Assembly: GCF_002895945.1 (NCBI RefSeq)
Contig: NZ_NPZB01000002.1
Coordinates: forward strand, 186,001 to 250,000
DNA: 64,000 nt
From: Solilutibacter silvestris
Lineage (GTDB): Bacteria; Pseudomonadota; Gammaproteobacteria; Xanthomonadales; Xanthomonadaceae
Direction of reading: 5' to 3'
Shown piece by piece: positions 47,947 to 59,738 of this stretch; position 1 is the first letter of the stretch; each line of letters opens with the position of its first letter. The translations under genes and the position numbers were made by a program. The notes under the pieces are model-generated. The model saw only the letters and a program-made list of their open reading frames with translations, was not told where the DNA came from and searched no databases.

Positions 47947-48522
47947 TTACACCGTTTGCGCGCGCAGCGCCGGAACGCGGCGGCGCAGCAGCTCGAAACC
48001 ACCGAACAGCACCGCCGAATACAGCAGCGTGCCGAGTACGGCCCACTGGAAGAAGGGCAGGCCGGCGACGTAGCAGGCCATCAGGCCGGCGCCGTTCTTC
48101 GGATACATGGTGCCACTGGCCCACACGCCGAAGTTGGTGACGAGGAAGAAGAACACCGAACCTGCCAGCGACCAGCCGAGCACGCGCGCGCCGTTGACGC
48201 GGCCGCGCAACGCATAGCCGGCGAATGCCGTCAGTGCGATGCAGGCGTAGACCAGCAGGAACGATCCATCGGTCATGTGGCTCCAGTAGAGGCCACCTTT
48301 CAGCAGGCCGAGCGCGACGTCCGACAGCAGCATCGCCAGCAGCGGCACCCACAGTGCGGCGCGGCGCGAGGCGAAGTAAGCGCCACCGAACAGCGCCATC
48401 GCTTCGACCGGCGAGAAGTTCGGCGGGTGCGGCAGCAGGCGGGTCAGCGCGGCGGCGGCGATCATCGCGGCAAGCGTCCACGGGCCGGCAGCGAGGGCGG
48501 AAGTCTGGTCGGTACGGTTCAT
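47947..48522 (-). CDS. small integral membrane protein (DUF6580-like), unknown function
   Basis: 191 residues from ATG 48522 (a TTG at 48534 is in frame). About five or six membrane helices; the conserved region LTRLLPHPPNFSPVEAMALFGGAYF near residue 30 matches a family I associate with DUF6580, found in many Gram-negatives. It stands 43 bases upstream of the adenosyltransferase. The fold size and neighbour would fit a cobalamin or cobalt transport component, but this is inference; no CbiQ/ECF partner is nearby. Confidence 0.75.
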   Translation of the reverse strand: MNRTDQTSALAAGPWTLAAMIAAAALTRLLPHPPNFSPVEAMALFGGAYFASRRAALWVPLLAMLLSDVALGLLKGGLYWSHMTDGSFLLVYACIALTAFAGYALRGRVNGARVLGWSLAGSVFFFLVTNFGVWASGTMYPKNGAGLMACYVAGLPFFQWAVLGTLLYSAVLFGGFELLRRRVPALRAQTV

Positions 48523-48567
48523 CGGCTTCAACAAAGGGTGATGCGGAAGCCGTTAGCATAGCGCGTC

Positions 48568-49818
48568 ATGCCCAATTCCGTGCCAATGTCCGTCCCCGCA
48601 ACCCGCCCCGGCGCACGCCACCACGACATCGTCATCGTCGGCGGTGGACTGGTCGGCGCCAGCCTCGCGATCGCCCTCGACGGCCTCGGCCTCGACGTCG
48701 CGATGGTGGAGGCCGCAGCGGCTGGCGCGCTGCCGGCGGTGTTCGACCAGCGCAACCTCAGTTTCGCCGACGCCACCTGCAACGCACTGGCGAATCTCGG
48801 AGTGTGGCGATTGCTGCGAACGCCACCGGGACCGATCCGCCGCATCCATGTCAGCCGCCGTGGCGATTTCGGCCGCGTCGAACTCGATGCTCGCGACTAC
48901 GGCCGCGAAGCGTTCGGGCAGGTGGTGGTCGCCAGTGATTTCGGCGAGGCGCTGGAAGCGCGGTTGGCCGAACTGCGCAACCTGACGCGCTATCGCCCGG
49001 CGCGCTTCATCGACACGCATGTGGGTGGTGATGCACGCACTCTCCGCATAAGCGATGGCGATGGCGAGCACCAGCTGTCGACGCGCTTGCTGGTCGGCGC
49101 CGATGGCACGGAAAGCATGGTGCGCAAGGCGCTCGGCATCGCCGCGCAACGGCAAGATTACGGCAAGGTGTTGTTCGTGGCGCGGATGCGATGTGGTCGC
49201 GCGCCGGATGGCAGCGCCTACGAGCGGCTGGGCGATGACGGCCCGACCGCGTTGCTGCCGCGTGGCGATCGTCATTACGGCGTGGTCCATGCAGTGCCCG
49301 CGAACGATGCCGATGCCGTCGCCGCACTTGATGACGCGGCGTGGTGCGCGCGTATCCAGGACGCGTTCGGCTGGCGCGCTGGCCGCTTCCTGTCGGCGGA
49401 TTCGCGCAGCCGTTATCCGGCGCAACAGGTGCTGGCGGACGGGTTGATCGCGCCGCGTGGCGTGGTGGTCGGCAATGCCGCGCAGACCATCCATCCGATC
49501 GGTGCGCAGGGCTTCAATCTCGGATTGCGCGATGCGCTGACGTTGGTGGAATGCATCGCCGCGTCCTTGGTCGACGCTGGTAGTGACGCCATGCTGCAGC
49601 GTTACGCGCAACGGCGCGAGGAAGATCGTTCGCGCACGATCGCATTCTCCGATGGACTGGCGCGAATCGGCATGAATCCCTCGCCGTTGCTGCGGCCGCT
49701 GCGTTCGCTCGGGATGGCGGCGATCGCCGAGATTGATGCCGTGCAATCGCTGCTGGTCGGTGGTGCGATGGGTTATCGCGGCGACGTACCGGCGTTGTGC
49801 CGCGAGGTGGTGCGATGA
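48568..49818 (+). CDS. ubiH: UbiH, FAD-dependent ubiquinone biosynthesis hydroxylase
   Basis: 416 residues. The FAD motif DIVIVGGGLVGASLAIAL lies at about 20-40; the DG motif is seen as LLVGADGTES and the second FAD motif as VVVGNAAQTIHPIGAQGFNLGLRD. GNAAQTIHPIG is typical of UbiH (C6 hydroxylation of the ring). It is divergent from the membrane gene and overlaps the next flavoprotein gene (ATGA). Confidence 0.9.
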   Translation: MPNSVPMSVPATRPGARHHDIVIVGGGLVGASLAIALDGLGLDVAMVEAAAAGALPAVFDQRNLSFADATCNALANLGVWRLLRTPPGPIRRIHVSRRGDFGRVELDARDYGREAFGQVVVASDFGEALEARLAELRNLTRYRPARFIDTHVGGDARTLRISDGDGEHQLSTRLLVGADGTESMVRKALGIAAQRQDYGKVLFVARMRCGRAPDGSAYERLGDDGPTALLPRGDRHYGVVHAVPANDADAVAALDDAAWCARIQDAFGWRAGRFLSADSRSRYPAQQVLADGLIAPRGVVVGNAAQTIHPIGAQGFNLGLRDALTLVECIAASLVDAGSDAMLQRYAQRREEDRSRTIAFSDGLARIGMNPSPLLRPLRSLGMAAIAEIDAVQSLLVGGAMGYRGDVPALCREVVR

Positions 49819-50993
49819 ATCGACGCGGACGCCTTGATGCGGTCGTGGTTGGTGGTGGCGTGGTCGGCACCGCGTGCGCGCTGGGCATGGCTGACGCCGG
49901 ACTCGACGTCGTGCTGGTGGAAGCGGCGGAACCGGCGCAGTGGTCGCCTGGACATCCGGATCTGCGTGTGTACGCCTTCGCGCCCGACAACGCGATGCTG
50001 CTTGATGCGCTGGGTGTGTGGAAAGATGTGCTGCGCCAGCGCGTGCAACCGTATCGACGCATGCGGGTGTGGGATGCGGCGGTCGGCGGCGCGCTGGAAT
50101 TTTCAGCCGATGGATTCGCGCGGCCTGAGCTGGGTTGGATCGTCGAACATGGATTGCTGGTGGATCGATTGTGGCAGCGTGCACAGCAGCGCGGCGTGGT
50201 CTTGCGTTGCCCGGCACGCGTGGTGACGCTGGATCAGGATGAGGATGGCGTCCGGATCGGCCTCGACGACGGCTCGACGCTGGATGCGCGGGTGGTGATC
50301 GCTGCCGATGGCGCGCAGTCCGCGCTGCGCGAACTGACTGGAGTCGCCAGCGACGAACACGACTACGACCAACTCGGGCTGGTCGCCTACGTGCGCAGCG
50401 AGCGCCCGCATGACGACACCGCCTTCCAGCGCTTCCTGCCGGGTGGACCGCTGGCGCTGTTGCCATGTCCGCAAGGTCGCAGCTCCATCGTGTGGACGTT
50501 GCCCGCCGACGAAGCGCGACGATTGCTCGATGCGGACGTCGTAGCCTTCAATCACGAACTCGCGCGCGCCTCCGATGGTTGTCTCGGTGCGCTCGAACTC
50601 GATTCCGTGCGCGCCACGTTCCCGTTGCGGCGCAAACTGGCGCGAACCCAACTCGCCGGGCGCACGCTGTTGATGGGCGATGCTGCGCACGTGGTGCATC
50701 CGCTGGCCGGGCAGGGCGTGAATCTCGGCCTGCGCGATGTCTCGGCGTGGCTGCGCAGTGTGCGTGATGCCGCGGCGAAAGGTCGCGACTTCGATGCGCT
50801 ATCGCGCCTGCAACGTTGGGCGCGCGAACGCCGCAGCGACAACACAGTATCGACACTCGCCTTCGAAGCGATCAATCGCATCTATTCGAACGACCAGCCC
50901 GCTGCTACATTGTTGCGCGGACATGCGCTCGACATTGCAGGTCGTTTGCCGATGCTGCGCCACGCGCTGTGGCGTCACGCCGCCGGACTCTGA
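49815..50993 (+). CDS. UbiH/UbiF/VisC-family FAD-dependent hydroxylase
   Basis: 392 residues from ATG 49815. FAD motif AVVVGGGVVGTACALG, DG motif VVIAADGAQSALR and LLMGDAAHVVHPLAGQGVNLGLRDV are complete. GDAAHxxHPLAGQG is the UbiI/UbiF/VisC form, so it probably performs another ring hydroxylation (C5 or C1) in ubiquinone synthesis. It is translationally coupled to ubiH. Which ring carbon it acts on cannot be decided here. Confidence 0.88.
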   Translation: MNRRGRLDAVVVGGGVVGTACALGMADAGLDVVLVEAAEPAQWSPGHPDLRVYAFAPDNAMLLDALGVWKDVLRQRVQPYRRMRVWDAAVGGALEFSADGFARPELGWIVEHGLLVDRLWQRAQQRGVVLRCPARVVTLDQDEDGVRIGLDDGSTLDARVVIAADGAQSALRELTGVASDEHDYDQLGLVAYVRSERPHDDTAFQRFLPGGPLALLPCPQGRSSIVWTLPADEARRLLDADVVAFNHELARASDGCLGALELDSVRATFPLRRKLARTQLAGRTLLMGDAAHVVHPLAGQGVNLGLRDVSAWLRSVRDAAAKGRDFDALSRLQRWARERRSDNTVSTLAFEAINRIYSNDQPAATLLRGHALDIAGRLPMLRHALWRHAAGL

Positions 50994-51005
50994 GCGCAAA
51001 CGATA

Positions 51006-51027
51006 ATGCCCCGCCGGAGCGGGGCAT
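51006..51027. terminator. intrinsic-terminator-like hairpin between convergent genes
   Basis: ATGCCCCG (51006-51013) pairs perfectly with CGGGGCAT (51020-51027) around a six-base loop, 13 bases after the ubiH-partner stop and 33 bases beyond the stop of the minus-strand gene at 51060. On the minus strand a TTATCGTTT tract follows; on the plus strand there is no T run. It probably serves both convergent transcripts. Confidence 0.65.
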
Positions 51028-51059
51028 CGCCTGCCTTCAGCCGATATCGTGTTGCTCCG

Positions 51060-51362
51060 TCACGGCGTGGTGGATGGCGCCGGCGTCGCGTCCTTCTTGC
51101 CGTGCTTCTTTTTCTTCTTGGTGTCCGTGTTGCCGGTGCTCGCCGGATCGGTCGGCGTTGCAGTCGTCGGGTCCATCGCCGGCGTGGTGGTCGGCGCGCT
51201 TTGCGCCGGCGCCGACATGCTGTCGTGGGTTGGTGCCGACTGCTGCGTGGTGGTGGGGGCAGGCGTCTGTTGCGGTGCCGACTGCGGTGCAGTCTGCGCC
51301 GAGGCGATGCCGGTGGAAGCGAGCAACGCAGCGGTTGCGATGAAAAGGGAGGTGCGATTCAT
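51060..51362 (-). CDS. small secreted Pro/Thr/Ala-rich protein with Lys-rich end
   Basis: 100 residues. A clear signal peptide (about 1-22, ending ASA|Q) is followed by a low-complexity, presumably disordered segment of Ala, Pro, Thr, Ser and Gln, then a run of five lysines (TKKKKKHGKKD). No known domain. Coding status is supported by the signal peptide, an AGGATT-type ribosome site before the ATG and the hairpin terminator downstream. Function unknown. Confidence 0.65.
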   Translation of the reverse strand: MNRTSLFIATAALLASTGIASAQTAPQSAPQQTPAPTTTQQSAPTHDSMSAPAQSAPTTTPAMDPTTATPTDPASTGNTDTKKKKKHGKKDATPAPSTTP

Positions 51363-51627
51363 TGCGGAATCCTCTCGTGGTGTCAGGGGAGGACAGACCG
51401 TAATTCCGATGCGGATTTGCGCGAGTTAACGCTGCGCTAAACGGATGAATTTCCGTTCAGGATAATCGTCGCGATGCAAGAAATGACGGTGACGAAATCG
51501 CAGCAACGCAATGTGTGGCGAAAACGGACATCACCGAGATGAATGCGCAACAATGCGCGGATGAATGCGTGAGTGCGACAACCATATCCGCGACAACTGA
51601 CTACACCCCACTTGTCACGCGTGCTCG
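51363..51627. other. longest intergenic region (265 bases), no gene seen
   Basis: The region separates rlmM from the secreted Pro-rich gene, both on the minus strand. It is visibly less GC-rich than its flanks. An imperfect hairpin AACGGA TGAATT TCCGTT lies at 51438-51455 and, on the minus strand, is followed by TAGCGC, a poor terminator. I could not fix a promoter for the Pro-rich gene or any RNA gene. Confidence 0.5.
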
Positions 51628-52683
51628 CTACTTCCGCGAATGCGCAGCAAACACCGTGATTTCTTCGCGGTCGTGATAGAGCTGGCGCGCGCGCAGATCG
51701 ACATCGCCACCACACTGCGCGCGGAACAACTCGAGGCAGCGCTGCGTTTCCAGCCAGCGCTTCTTCATCGGCAACTTGAGATTGAAGATCATGCGCCGGC
51801 ACCAGCCCTCGCGCAGCCACGTCGCCATCCGTTCGGTGACGCGGATCGGCTGTTCCACCATGTCGCAGACCATCCAGTCGAGCGATTCCTGCGGATGCCA
51901 GGAAAAACCATCCTCGCGCAGATGCGTGACCTGCCCGATGTCGAACAGATGCGGGCGCAGCGGGCCATTGTCGATCGCGATGACGCTCAATCCCTGCCGC
52001 AACAATACCCAGGTCCAGCCGCCAGGTGCAGCCCCAAGATCGGCCGCGCGCATTCCCGGCCGCAACCACAGTTCGTGCTCTTGCGGAGTCAGCAGCACGC
52101 CCAGCGCTTCATCCAGCTTCAGTGCCGAGCGCGACGGCGCATCGGCGTGCATGCGCAGGCGCGGGATGCCCAGCGGCCACGGGGCGCTGTCGTCGCCATC
52201 GGCACTGGCGAGAAAGGCATGGCGACCGTCGATGAAGGCGACGTGCAGGCGTCGTTTTGCTTTCGCATCGAGCAAGCCTTCGCGCTTCAATACCGGCCGC
52301 AACGCGTTGCCGAAGCTGCGAGCCAACCCCGACAGTGGGCGTCCAGCGTCGGAATCGGAATGTTCGACCCAGAGATCGTTGAACGGCCCGGCACCCGATT
52401 CGCGCAATGCGGCCAGCAACGGCGTGATGCGATCAACCGGATCGAGATCGGAAAGTTCGGCGATCAACCGAAGTTTCTGGCGCGCGAAGATCAGCTCGCG
52501 CCACGGCAATGCTTCATCCAGCGCTGCACCGTCCTCGCAATGGAACAGCACGTAGCCGCTGTCGCGATCGGTCTGGGCGTAGCCGGGATGGCCCAGCATC
52601 GCCGCGCGATCGCTCAATTCGGCGGCCAGTTCCGGTTCGAACCCCGCCCGGCACCAGCACAGCAGGCCGGAACGTGTGTCCAT
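51628..52683 (-). CDS. rlmM: RlmM, 23S rRNA 2'-O-ribose C2498 methyltransferase
   Basis: 351 residues from ATG 52683. An N-terminal THUMP-containing region (CWCRAGFEPELAAELSDRA) precedes the Rossmann methyltransferase with SAM motif ADLGAAPGGWTWVL and MVCDMVEQP. RMIFNLKLPMKKRW carries the catalytic lysines. It methylates the ribose of C2498 in the peptidyl-transferase region. Its ATG shares a base with the upstream deaminase stop. Confidence 0.94.
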   Translation of the reverse strand: MDTRSGLLCWCRAGFEPELAAELSDRAAMLGHPGYAQTDRDSGYVLFHCEDGAALDEALPWRELIFARQKLRLIAELSDLDPVDRITPLLAALRESGAGPFNDLWVEHSDSDAGRPLSGLARSFGNALRPVLKREGLLDAKAKRRLHVAFIDGRHAFLASADGDDSAPWPLGIPRLRMHADAPSRSALKLDEALGVLLTPQEHELWLRPGMRAADLGAAPGGWTWVLLRQGLSVIAIDNGPLRPHLFDIGQVTHLREDGFSWHPQESLDWMVCDMVEQPIRVTERMATWLREGWCRRMIFNLKLPMKKRWLETQRCLELFRAQCGGDVDLRARQLYHDREEITVFAAHSRK

Positions 52684-53252
52684 CAGTAATGTGTTCCGCT
52701 CTCGCCGAACGCACGCAGCACCGCGCAGGCGTCGTCGCGTTGCAGGTCGCGCACGACTTCGATGTCGCGACGTTGCAGTTCGCCGATCCAGTCGGCGGGC
52801 AATGGGCCTTCGTCGAATTCGGTCAGCGCCATCACGTCTTCGGCGCGCGCGCCGATCAGCAGGCGATCGATGCCGGCCCACACGGTTGCGCCGTAGCACT
52901 GGCAGCAGGGTTGCGCCGAAGTGGCCAGGGTGATCGGACCCCAGACGCTGCCGTCATCGTTGCGATTGAGGCGCGGTCGTTGCAGACGTTGCTGCGCCAG
53001 CATGAAGGCCATCGTCTCGGCGTGCGCCACCGAGCACGATTGTGTGACCACGCGGTTGACACCGATCGCGACCACCTTGTGATCCGGCGAGAACACGGCT
53101 GCGCCGAACGGGCCGCCGCTGCCGGCTTCGATGTTGCGTTTCGACAATGCGACCGCCAGCGCGACCTTGGCGTCGTCGGAAGCGTAGTCCCCGTCGAACG
53201 GGAAGTCGTGCGCCCAGATCGGCAAGGTGAGGTGGAGTTGCAGAGGCAGCAT
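52683..53252 (-). CDS. nucleoside/guanine deaminase-type cytidine deaminase fold enzyme
   Basis: 189 residues from ATG 53252. Zinc and catalytic residues are AHAE (His plus proton-shuttle Glu) and PCCQC (two Cys), in place of the more usual PCPMC. GGPFGAAVFSPDHKVVAIGVN precedes them. The nearest known activities are guanine deaminase or related purine/nucleoside deaminases; the substrate is not determined by these motifs. It lies eight bases after glnS and is coupled to rlmM. Confidence 0.85.
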   Translation of the reverse strand: MLPLQLHLTLPIWAHDFPFDGDYASDDAKVALAVALSKRNIEAGSGGPFGAAVFSPDHKVVAIGVNRVVTQSCSVAHAETMAFMLAQQRLQRPRLNRNDDGSVWGPITLATSAQPCCQCYGATVWAGIDRLLIGARAEDVMALTEFDEGPLPADWIGELQRRDIEVVRDLQRDDACAVLRAFGESGTHY

Positions 53253-53259
53253 CGCGTCC

Positions 53260-55002
<1,743 letters not shown>

Positions 55003-55030
55003 GCGGAATTGGAACTGGAACGGTGTGCGC

Positions 55031-55036
55031 AGTGTA
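55031..55036 (-). promoter_or_regulatory. -10 element candidate for glnS
   Basis: On the minus strand GGTACACTGCGC contains TACACT, four of six matches to TATAAT, 28 bases before the glnS ATG. No good -35 is seen 17 bases upstream. Confidence 0.35.
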
Positions 55037-55120
55037 CCGGGTCTGCGGGAACGACTTGCGTCGTCGGTCACAGATAAGGCGGTCGAGCGGGTAGGCAGTG
55101 GCCCCGATGCGCAGTAGCGT

Positions 55121-57373
55121 ATGCGGTCCATGCCCAGCTTCCTGTTCCCCCGCCTTGAGCGCTGGTCCGATCGCGTGCAGCTGGCCGTACTCATGGCGCT
55201 GCTCATTGCGGTCTGCATTGCGTTGCTCGGGCGGATTTTCACCCCGCCGGCGCCGTCGTTCCCGCTGTCCTGGCATTCCGAGACGGACGGCGTTGTCCAG
55301 CAGGGCGAGAGCGGTGTCGACGGCATCGGCATGGTCGCCAAGGTGCCAGGCAATGACCGCAGCGTGACGTTCGATGTCGTTGCCACCCTGCCCGAGGCGA
55401 TGCGCGAGCAGGGCATCGTTGCGTTGCGTTTCGAACGCACCGCGATCGATCGCATCGAAGTCGAGGACGTGGCGGTTGGCAGCGTGGTGGTCGATGGCTT
55501 CTACCACGCGAATCGCGAACGCCTGCCCGGATTGACCTCTTCATTCCAGTTCAACGTCATGGTGCCGCATCAGGGCGATCTGCACCTGCGCATTCGCGCG
55601 CAGTCGCAGATTCCGGTTGCGCTGATGGGGCGGTTGGAGCCGCATCTGCAGGCCGGGCGCGACGATCGACGGGTCGCCGGTACCGCGGCGATGAGCTACG
55701 CCGTCTATCTGGTGCTGGCGCTGGTGATGATCGCGCTTTACGTGGCGACCGGGCAGCGCAGCATGTTGGCGTTCTCGTGGTTCGCGATGTTCCGCTTGCT
55801 GGTGCTGATGTCGCTCAACGGCCACCTGTACCAGATTCCAGCAATGGCGTGGTTCGCGCGTTTCGACAATCGCGGCACCCTGTCGTTGATGATCCTCGTC
55901 GTTGCCAGCGGCATCCTGCTGGTGCAGGAACATGGCGCGCTGGTTGGCGAGCCACATGCCAGGCAATGGCGACGGCTGTCGCGCGTGCTGGTGCTCATCG
56001 CCGTGGCGATCTGCTGCGTGCTGTTGTTCGCGCCGTTGCCGCCGATCACGGCATGGGTGCTCGGCCAGGCCGCGTGGATCATCCTGGGACTCATGGCGTT
56101 GGGGTTCTGCGTGCGTGCGTTCCGCAACCACATTCCGCATCGCTTCGCCGTGCTGGTGGCCGTACTGGTGTCGTTCGCGGCCAGCCTGGCGCACCTGGCG
56201 TACGAAACCGGGCTGATCGCCCATTGGTGGTGGGCGGGGCGGTTGGTCCAGATCACCGGGGCGGTGTTGTGCACGGTGGTGGCGGTCAGCCTGGTGCGGC
56301 GCATCGAGAGCTACCGGATCGAACTGGCGCGCGTGCGCCAGACCCACCAGCAATTGCGCCGGCAGATGGATGCGCAGACGGCGATCCGCGCGCTCGAAAG
56401 CGATCTCGCCACCACGTTGGGTGACGTCGCCGATCCCGAACTGGAATTTGCCGCGATCCATCGCTTGCTGGCGGCTGCTACCGCCTGCTTGGGGCTGGAA
56501 GGTGCGGGACTGGTGCAGTTCCCGGGGCGGCGCGCGCCGCAGGCATACGCACAACCGACGATGACGCTGGACGGCCTGCGCGGCTGGCTCGCGCCGCGGC
56601 GCAGTTGGGTGGAATCGGTGGCGACCGGTGCCGCGCCGATGGAAAACCACACGCCGGTGGTTGGCCGCGGGATGCATTCGATGCTGGTGCCGGCGCAGGT
56701 GCTGGAGGGCAGCCATTCGGTGTTGGTGATCGAACGCAGCGAAGAGGCGCCTGCGTTCACCGCCGCCGACTACGTCGCGCTGGCGAGCATGGTGAACGCG
56801 ACGCGCGAGGCGCTGCGGCGACAGCGCGAAGCGCGCACCCTGTTGGTGACGGCACGCATCGATGCCCTCACCGGCGTCCTCAACCGCAATTCCCTCGACA
56901 ACGACCTTGCGGCGGTGCTGGCGCAATCGGCGCGCACGCGTTCGCCGCTGGCGGTGCTGTTCCTCGATCTCGACCATTTCAAGCGCATCAACGACCAGCT
57001 CGGCCACGCCGCTGGCGATGAATGCCTGCGTGCGGTCGCGCGCCTGCTGCGCGCCAACGTGCGTTCCGGCGATTTGCTCGGTCGTTATGGCGGCGAGGAA
57101 TTCGTGGTGGTGTCGCCGGGGGCCACGCTGGCGGTGGCGCAACAACTCGGCGAGCGCATTCGCGCGGCGGTGCAGACACTAAGAGTGGAATGGGAAGACC
57201 ACACCATCCCGGTGACGGTCAGTGTCGGCATCGCCATGCGCCGGCGCGACGAAAACGAAGCCACGCATCTGCTCGATCGCGCCGACCAGGCGCTGTACGA
57301 CGCTAAGCGCCGTGGCCGCAACCAGGTTCGTTTCGACCTGGACGCCGCGGCGTTTGATCCGGCTGCCGAATAG
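55121..57373 (+). CDS. membrane diguanylate cyclase (7TM-type sensor, GAF-like, GGDEF)
   Basis: 750 residues. One N-terminal membrane segment (about 20-42), a periplasmic region to about 185, then seven hydrophobic helices between about 190 and 395, like 7TMR-DISM sensors. A GAF-like segment (about 430-570) precedes [29 protein letters not shown] and the active site RYGGEEF near 655. The product-inhibition I-site RSGD lies exactly five residues before GGEEF. It should make c-di-GMP and be feedback inhibited. Starts at 55121 and 55130 are both possible. Signal unknown. Confidence 0.9.
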   Translation: MRSMPSFLFPRLERWSDRVQLAVLMALLIAVCIALLGRIFTPPAPSFPLSWHSETDGVVQQGESGVDGIGMVAKVPGNDRSVTFDVVATLPEAMREQGIVALRFERTAIDRIEVEDVAVGSVVVDGFYHANRERLPGLTSSFQFNVMVPHQGDLHLRIRAQSQIPVALMGRLEPHLQAGRDDRRVAGTAAMSYAVYLVLALVMIALYVATGQRSMLAFSWFAMFRLLVLMSLNGHLYQIPAMAWFARFDNRGTLSLMILVVASGILLVQEHGALVGEPHARQWRRLSRVLVLIAVAICCVLLFAPLPPITAWVLGQAAWIILGLMALGFCVRAFRNHIPHRFAVLVAVLVSFAASLAHLAYETGLIAHWWWAGRLVQITGAVLCTVVAVSLVRRIESYRIELARVRQTHQQLRRQMDAQTAIRALESDLATTLGDVADPELEFAAIHRLLAAATACLGLEGAGLVQFPGRRAPQAYAQPTMTLDGLRGWLAPRRSWVESVATGAAPMENHTPVVGRGMHSMLVPAQVLEGSHSVLVIERSEEAPAFTAADYVALASMVNATREALRRQREARTLLVTARIDALTGVLNRNSLDNDLAAVLAQSARTRSPLAVLFLDLDHFKRINDQLGHAAGDECLRAVARLLRANVRSGDLLGRYGGEEFVVVSPGATLAVAQQLGERIRAAVQTLRVEWEDHTIPVTVSVGIAMRRRDENEATHLLDRADQALYDAKRRGRNQVRFDLDAAAFDPAAE

Positions 57374-57414
57374 GCGCTGTTATGCTGTCGCTCCCGGTGG
57401 ATGGAGTGACGGAA

Positions 57415-58065
<651 letters not shown>

Positions 58066-58080
58066 TCCGAGCGACACGGG

Positions 58081-59019
58081 ATGACAGAGCCGGCATCGCG
58101 CGCGGCGCTGACCCAGATGCTGGTCGGCGCGGCGATCATCGGCACCAACGGGATGATGGTGCGGCTGTCGCACACCTCGCCGACGGTGTCGGCGTTCTGG
58201 CGCATGTTGATCGCGACGATCGTGCTGGCGCTGCTGGTGCAGTTCCGCCACGGTTGGCGGCGCATGCCGCGCAAAGTCTGGATCTGGATCGCAGTTGCAG
58301 CGTTGGCCTTCTCCAGCGACCTGTGGATGTGGCACCGGAGCATCATGATCGTCGGGCCCGGGCTGTCGACCTTGCTCGCCAATGCCCAGGTATTTTTCAT
58401 GGCGATGGCCGGCGTGCTGGTCTTCGGCGAACACCTGGCACCGCGCTTCTATGCCGGATTGCTCTGTGCCTTCTTCGGCCTGTGGTTGCTGCTCGGCGGT
58501 GATTGGGCGACGTTGCCAGCGAGCTATCACTGGGGCGTGTGGCTGGGGTTGGCGGCCGGGATTGGCTATGCGGGTTACAACGTCGGCATCAAGCGTTCGC
58601 AGGAGGAAGTCGCCAAGGTGCATGCACATGTGCCGGTGACGCAGGTGCTGTGCATGGCAACGGCCGGTTGCGCCATCCTGCTCGGCATCGCCGCGCTGGT
58701 CGAAGGCGACTCCTTCGCGATTCCCGATGTGCAGTCGGCGCTGGTGCTGGTGGTCCTCGCGGTGTTCGGCCATTGCCTCGGCTGGATCCTGATCTCGCGC
58801 GCGATGCAGTCGCTCGGCGCCGGCATGGTTGGCTTGTTGTTGTTGCTGCAACCGATCGTCGCCTATGTGCTCGATATCCTGGTGTACCCGCACACGCCAA
58901 CGTCGCGGCAATGGCTGGGCCTGGCAGTCAGCCTCGCCGGCATCTTCATCGCCGGCCTGCAGGGGAAGAAGAAGTTGTTGCCGGACGCCACTCCGGAAGC
59001 GCCGGCGACCGGTCAATAG
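58081..59019 (+). CDS. DMT-superfamily (EamA) transporter
   Basis: 312 residues with ten predicted membrane helices in two EamA repeats. The first repeat ends at FGLWLLLGG and the second at GIFIAGLQGKKK. LLLLQPIVAYVLD is a typical EamA tail motif. Likely an exporter of small metabolites; the substrate is unknown. It starts 15 bases after msrA and its stop overlaps the convergent gene by seven bases. Confidence 0.88.
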   Translation: MTEPASRAALTQMLVGAAIIGTNGMMVRLSHTSPTVSAFWRMLIATIVLALLVQFRHGWRRMPRKVWIWIAVAALAFSSDLWMWHRSIMIVGPGLSTLLANAQVFFMAMAGVLVFGEHLAPRFYAGLLCAFFGLWLLLGGDWATLPASYHWGVWLGLAAGIGYAGYNVGIKRSQEEVAKVHAHVPVTQVLCMATAGCAILLGIAALVEGDSFAIPDVQSALVLVVLAVFGHCLGWILISRAMQSLGAGMVGLLLLLQPIVAYVLDILVYPHTPTSRQWLGLAVSLAGIFIAGLQGKKKLLPDATPEAPATGQ

Positions 59020-59738
59020 CGCGTGATGCGACACACATAGACGACTTCGCAGGCACCGGCACCGCTGTCATCGCGTGTCATCGAACTGCGCCAGTTCCAG
59101 CCGCCGCCGTCGTGCGCTTCCACCAGCCAGCCGTCGATGCGCACGCGATCGTCGCGTTGCACGGCGCGCAGTGCGTTCTCGATGGCGGCATTCGACGGGA
59201 TCATGTGCATGTTGGCGCTGTTGCGGATGATGGCGCCGGGGTCGAGCGGTGGATTGCCGACCCAACCATAGCGATACCAGCGATTGGACTGGCGCACATT
59301 GAGTTGCGCCAGCGTGGTGCCGTCGGTCATCGGGCCCCAGCCCAGCGCGAGATCGATCGGCGAGAACAATGCGGGGCGATCGCCGCTGTAGTCGCGGCGC
59401 GACAACACGCGTGCATCGACACTGAAGCCGGCCAGCGCATCGAGGCGGCCATGCGTGACATTGAATTTGGCGATGCCATCCGGCACCGCTGTCTGCAGTG
59501 GCGCTTCGCCATCGCCGGTGACCTGCGGCTCCGGGCAGGCGGGGTTCGCCGTCACCCGTTGCGGGCGCACGGGTGGCGCATAGGGCGATGCCTGGAACCA
59601 CGGCTTCGCGGGCAGGGCGGCCTTCGCCAGCTGCGCCCGCGGTGAATGCAGGTTCTGCCATTGCACGATGCCGATCCATACCGCGAGTGCGACGACGCAT
59701 GCACCCAGCGACCACAGCGCGACGCGCCAGGGCGTCAT
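59013..59738 (-). CDS. orfX-position protein downstream of oxyR, membrane-anchored
   Basis: 241 residues from ATG 59738, overlapping the oxyR stop (TGATG). One N-terminal membrane anchor (about 7-27) is followed by a periplasmic domain containing FSVDARVLSRRDYSGD, PIDLALGWGPMTDG and IRNSANMHMIPSN, seen in uncharacterised proteins of this family. It occupies the position of orfX in the Xanthomonas ahpF-oxyR-orfX operon; whether it is the same protein family I infer from position. Cysteines at ACPEP and GACEVVYVC could form disulfides. Function unknown. Confidence 0.72.
   Translation of the reverse strand: MTPWRVALWSLGACVVALAVWIGIVQWQNLHSPRAQLAKAALPAKPWFQASPYAPPVRPQRVTANPACPEPQVTGDGEAPLQTAVPDGIAKFNVTHGRLDALAGFSVDARVLSRRDYSGDRPALFSPIDLALGWGPMTDGTTLAQLNVRQSNRWYRYGWVGNPPLDPGAIIRNSANMHMIPSNAAIENALRAVQRDDRVRIDGWLVEAHDGGGWNWRSSMTRDDSGAGACEVVYVCRITRY

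Noticed and set aside
47904-48567. Cobalamin riboswitch near the adenosyltransferase
   Set aside because: The gaps are only 43 and 45 bases, too short for a B12 riboswitch, and show no B12 box.
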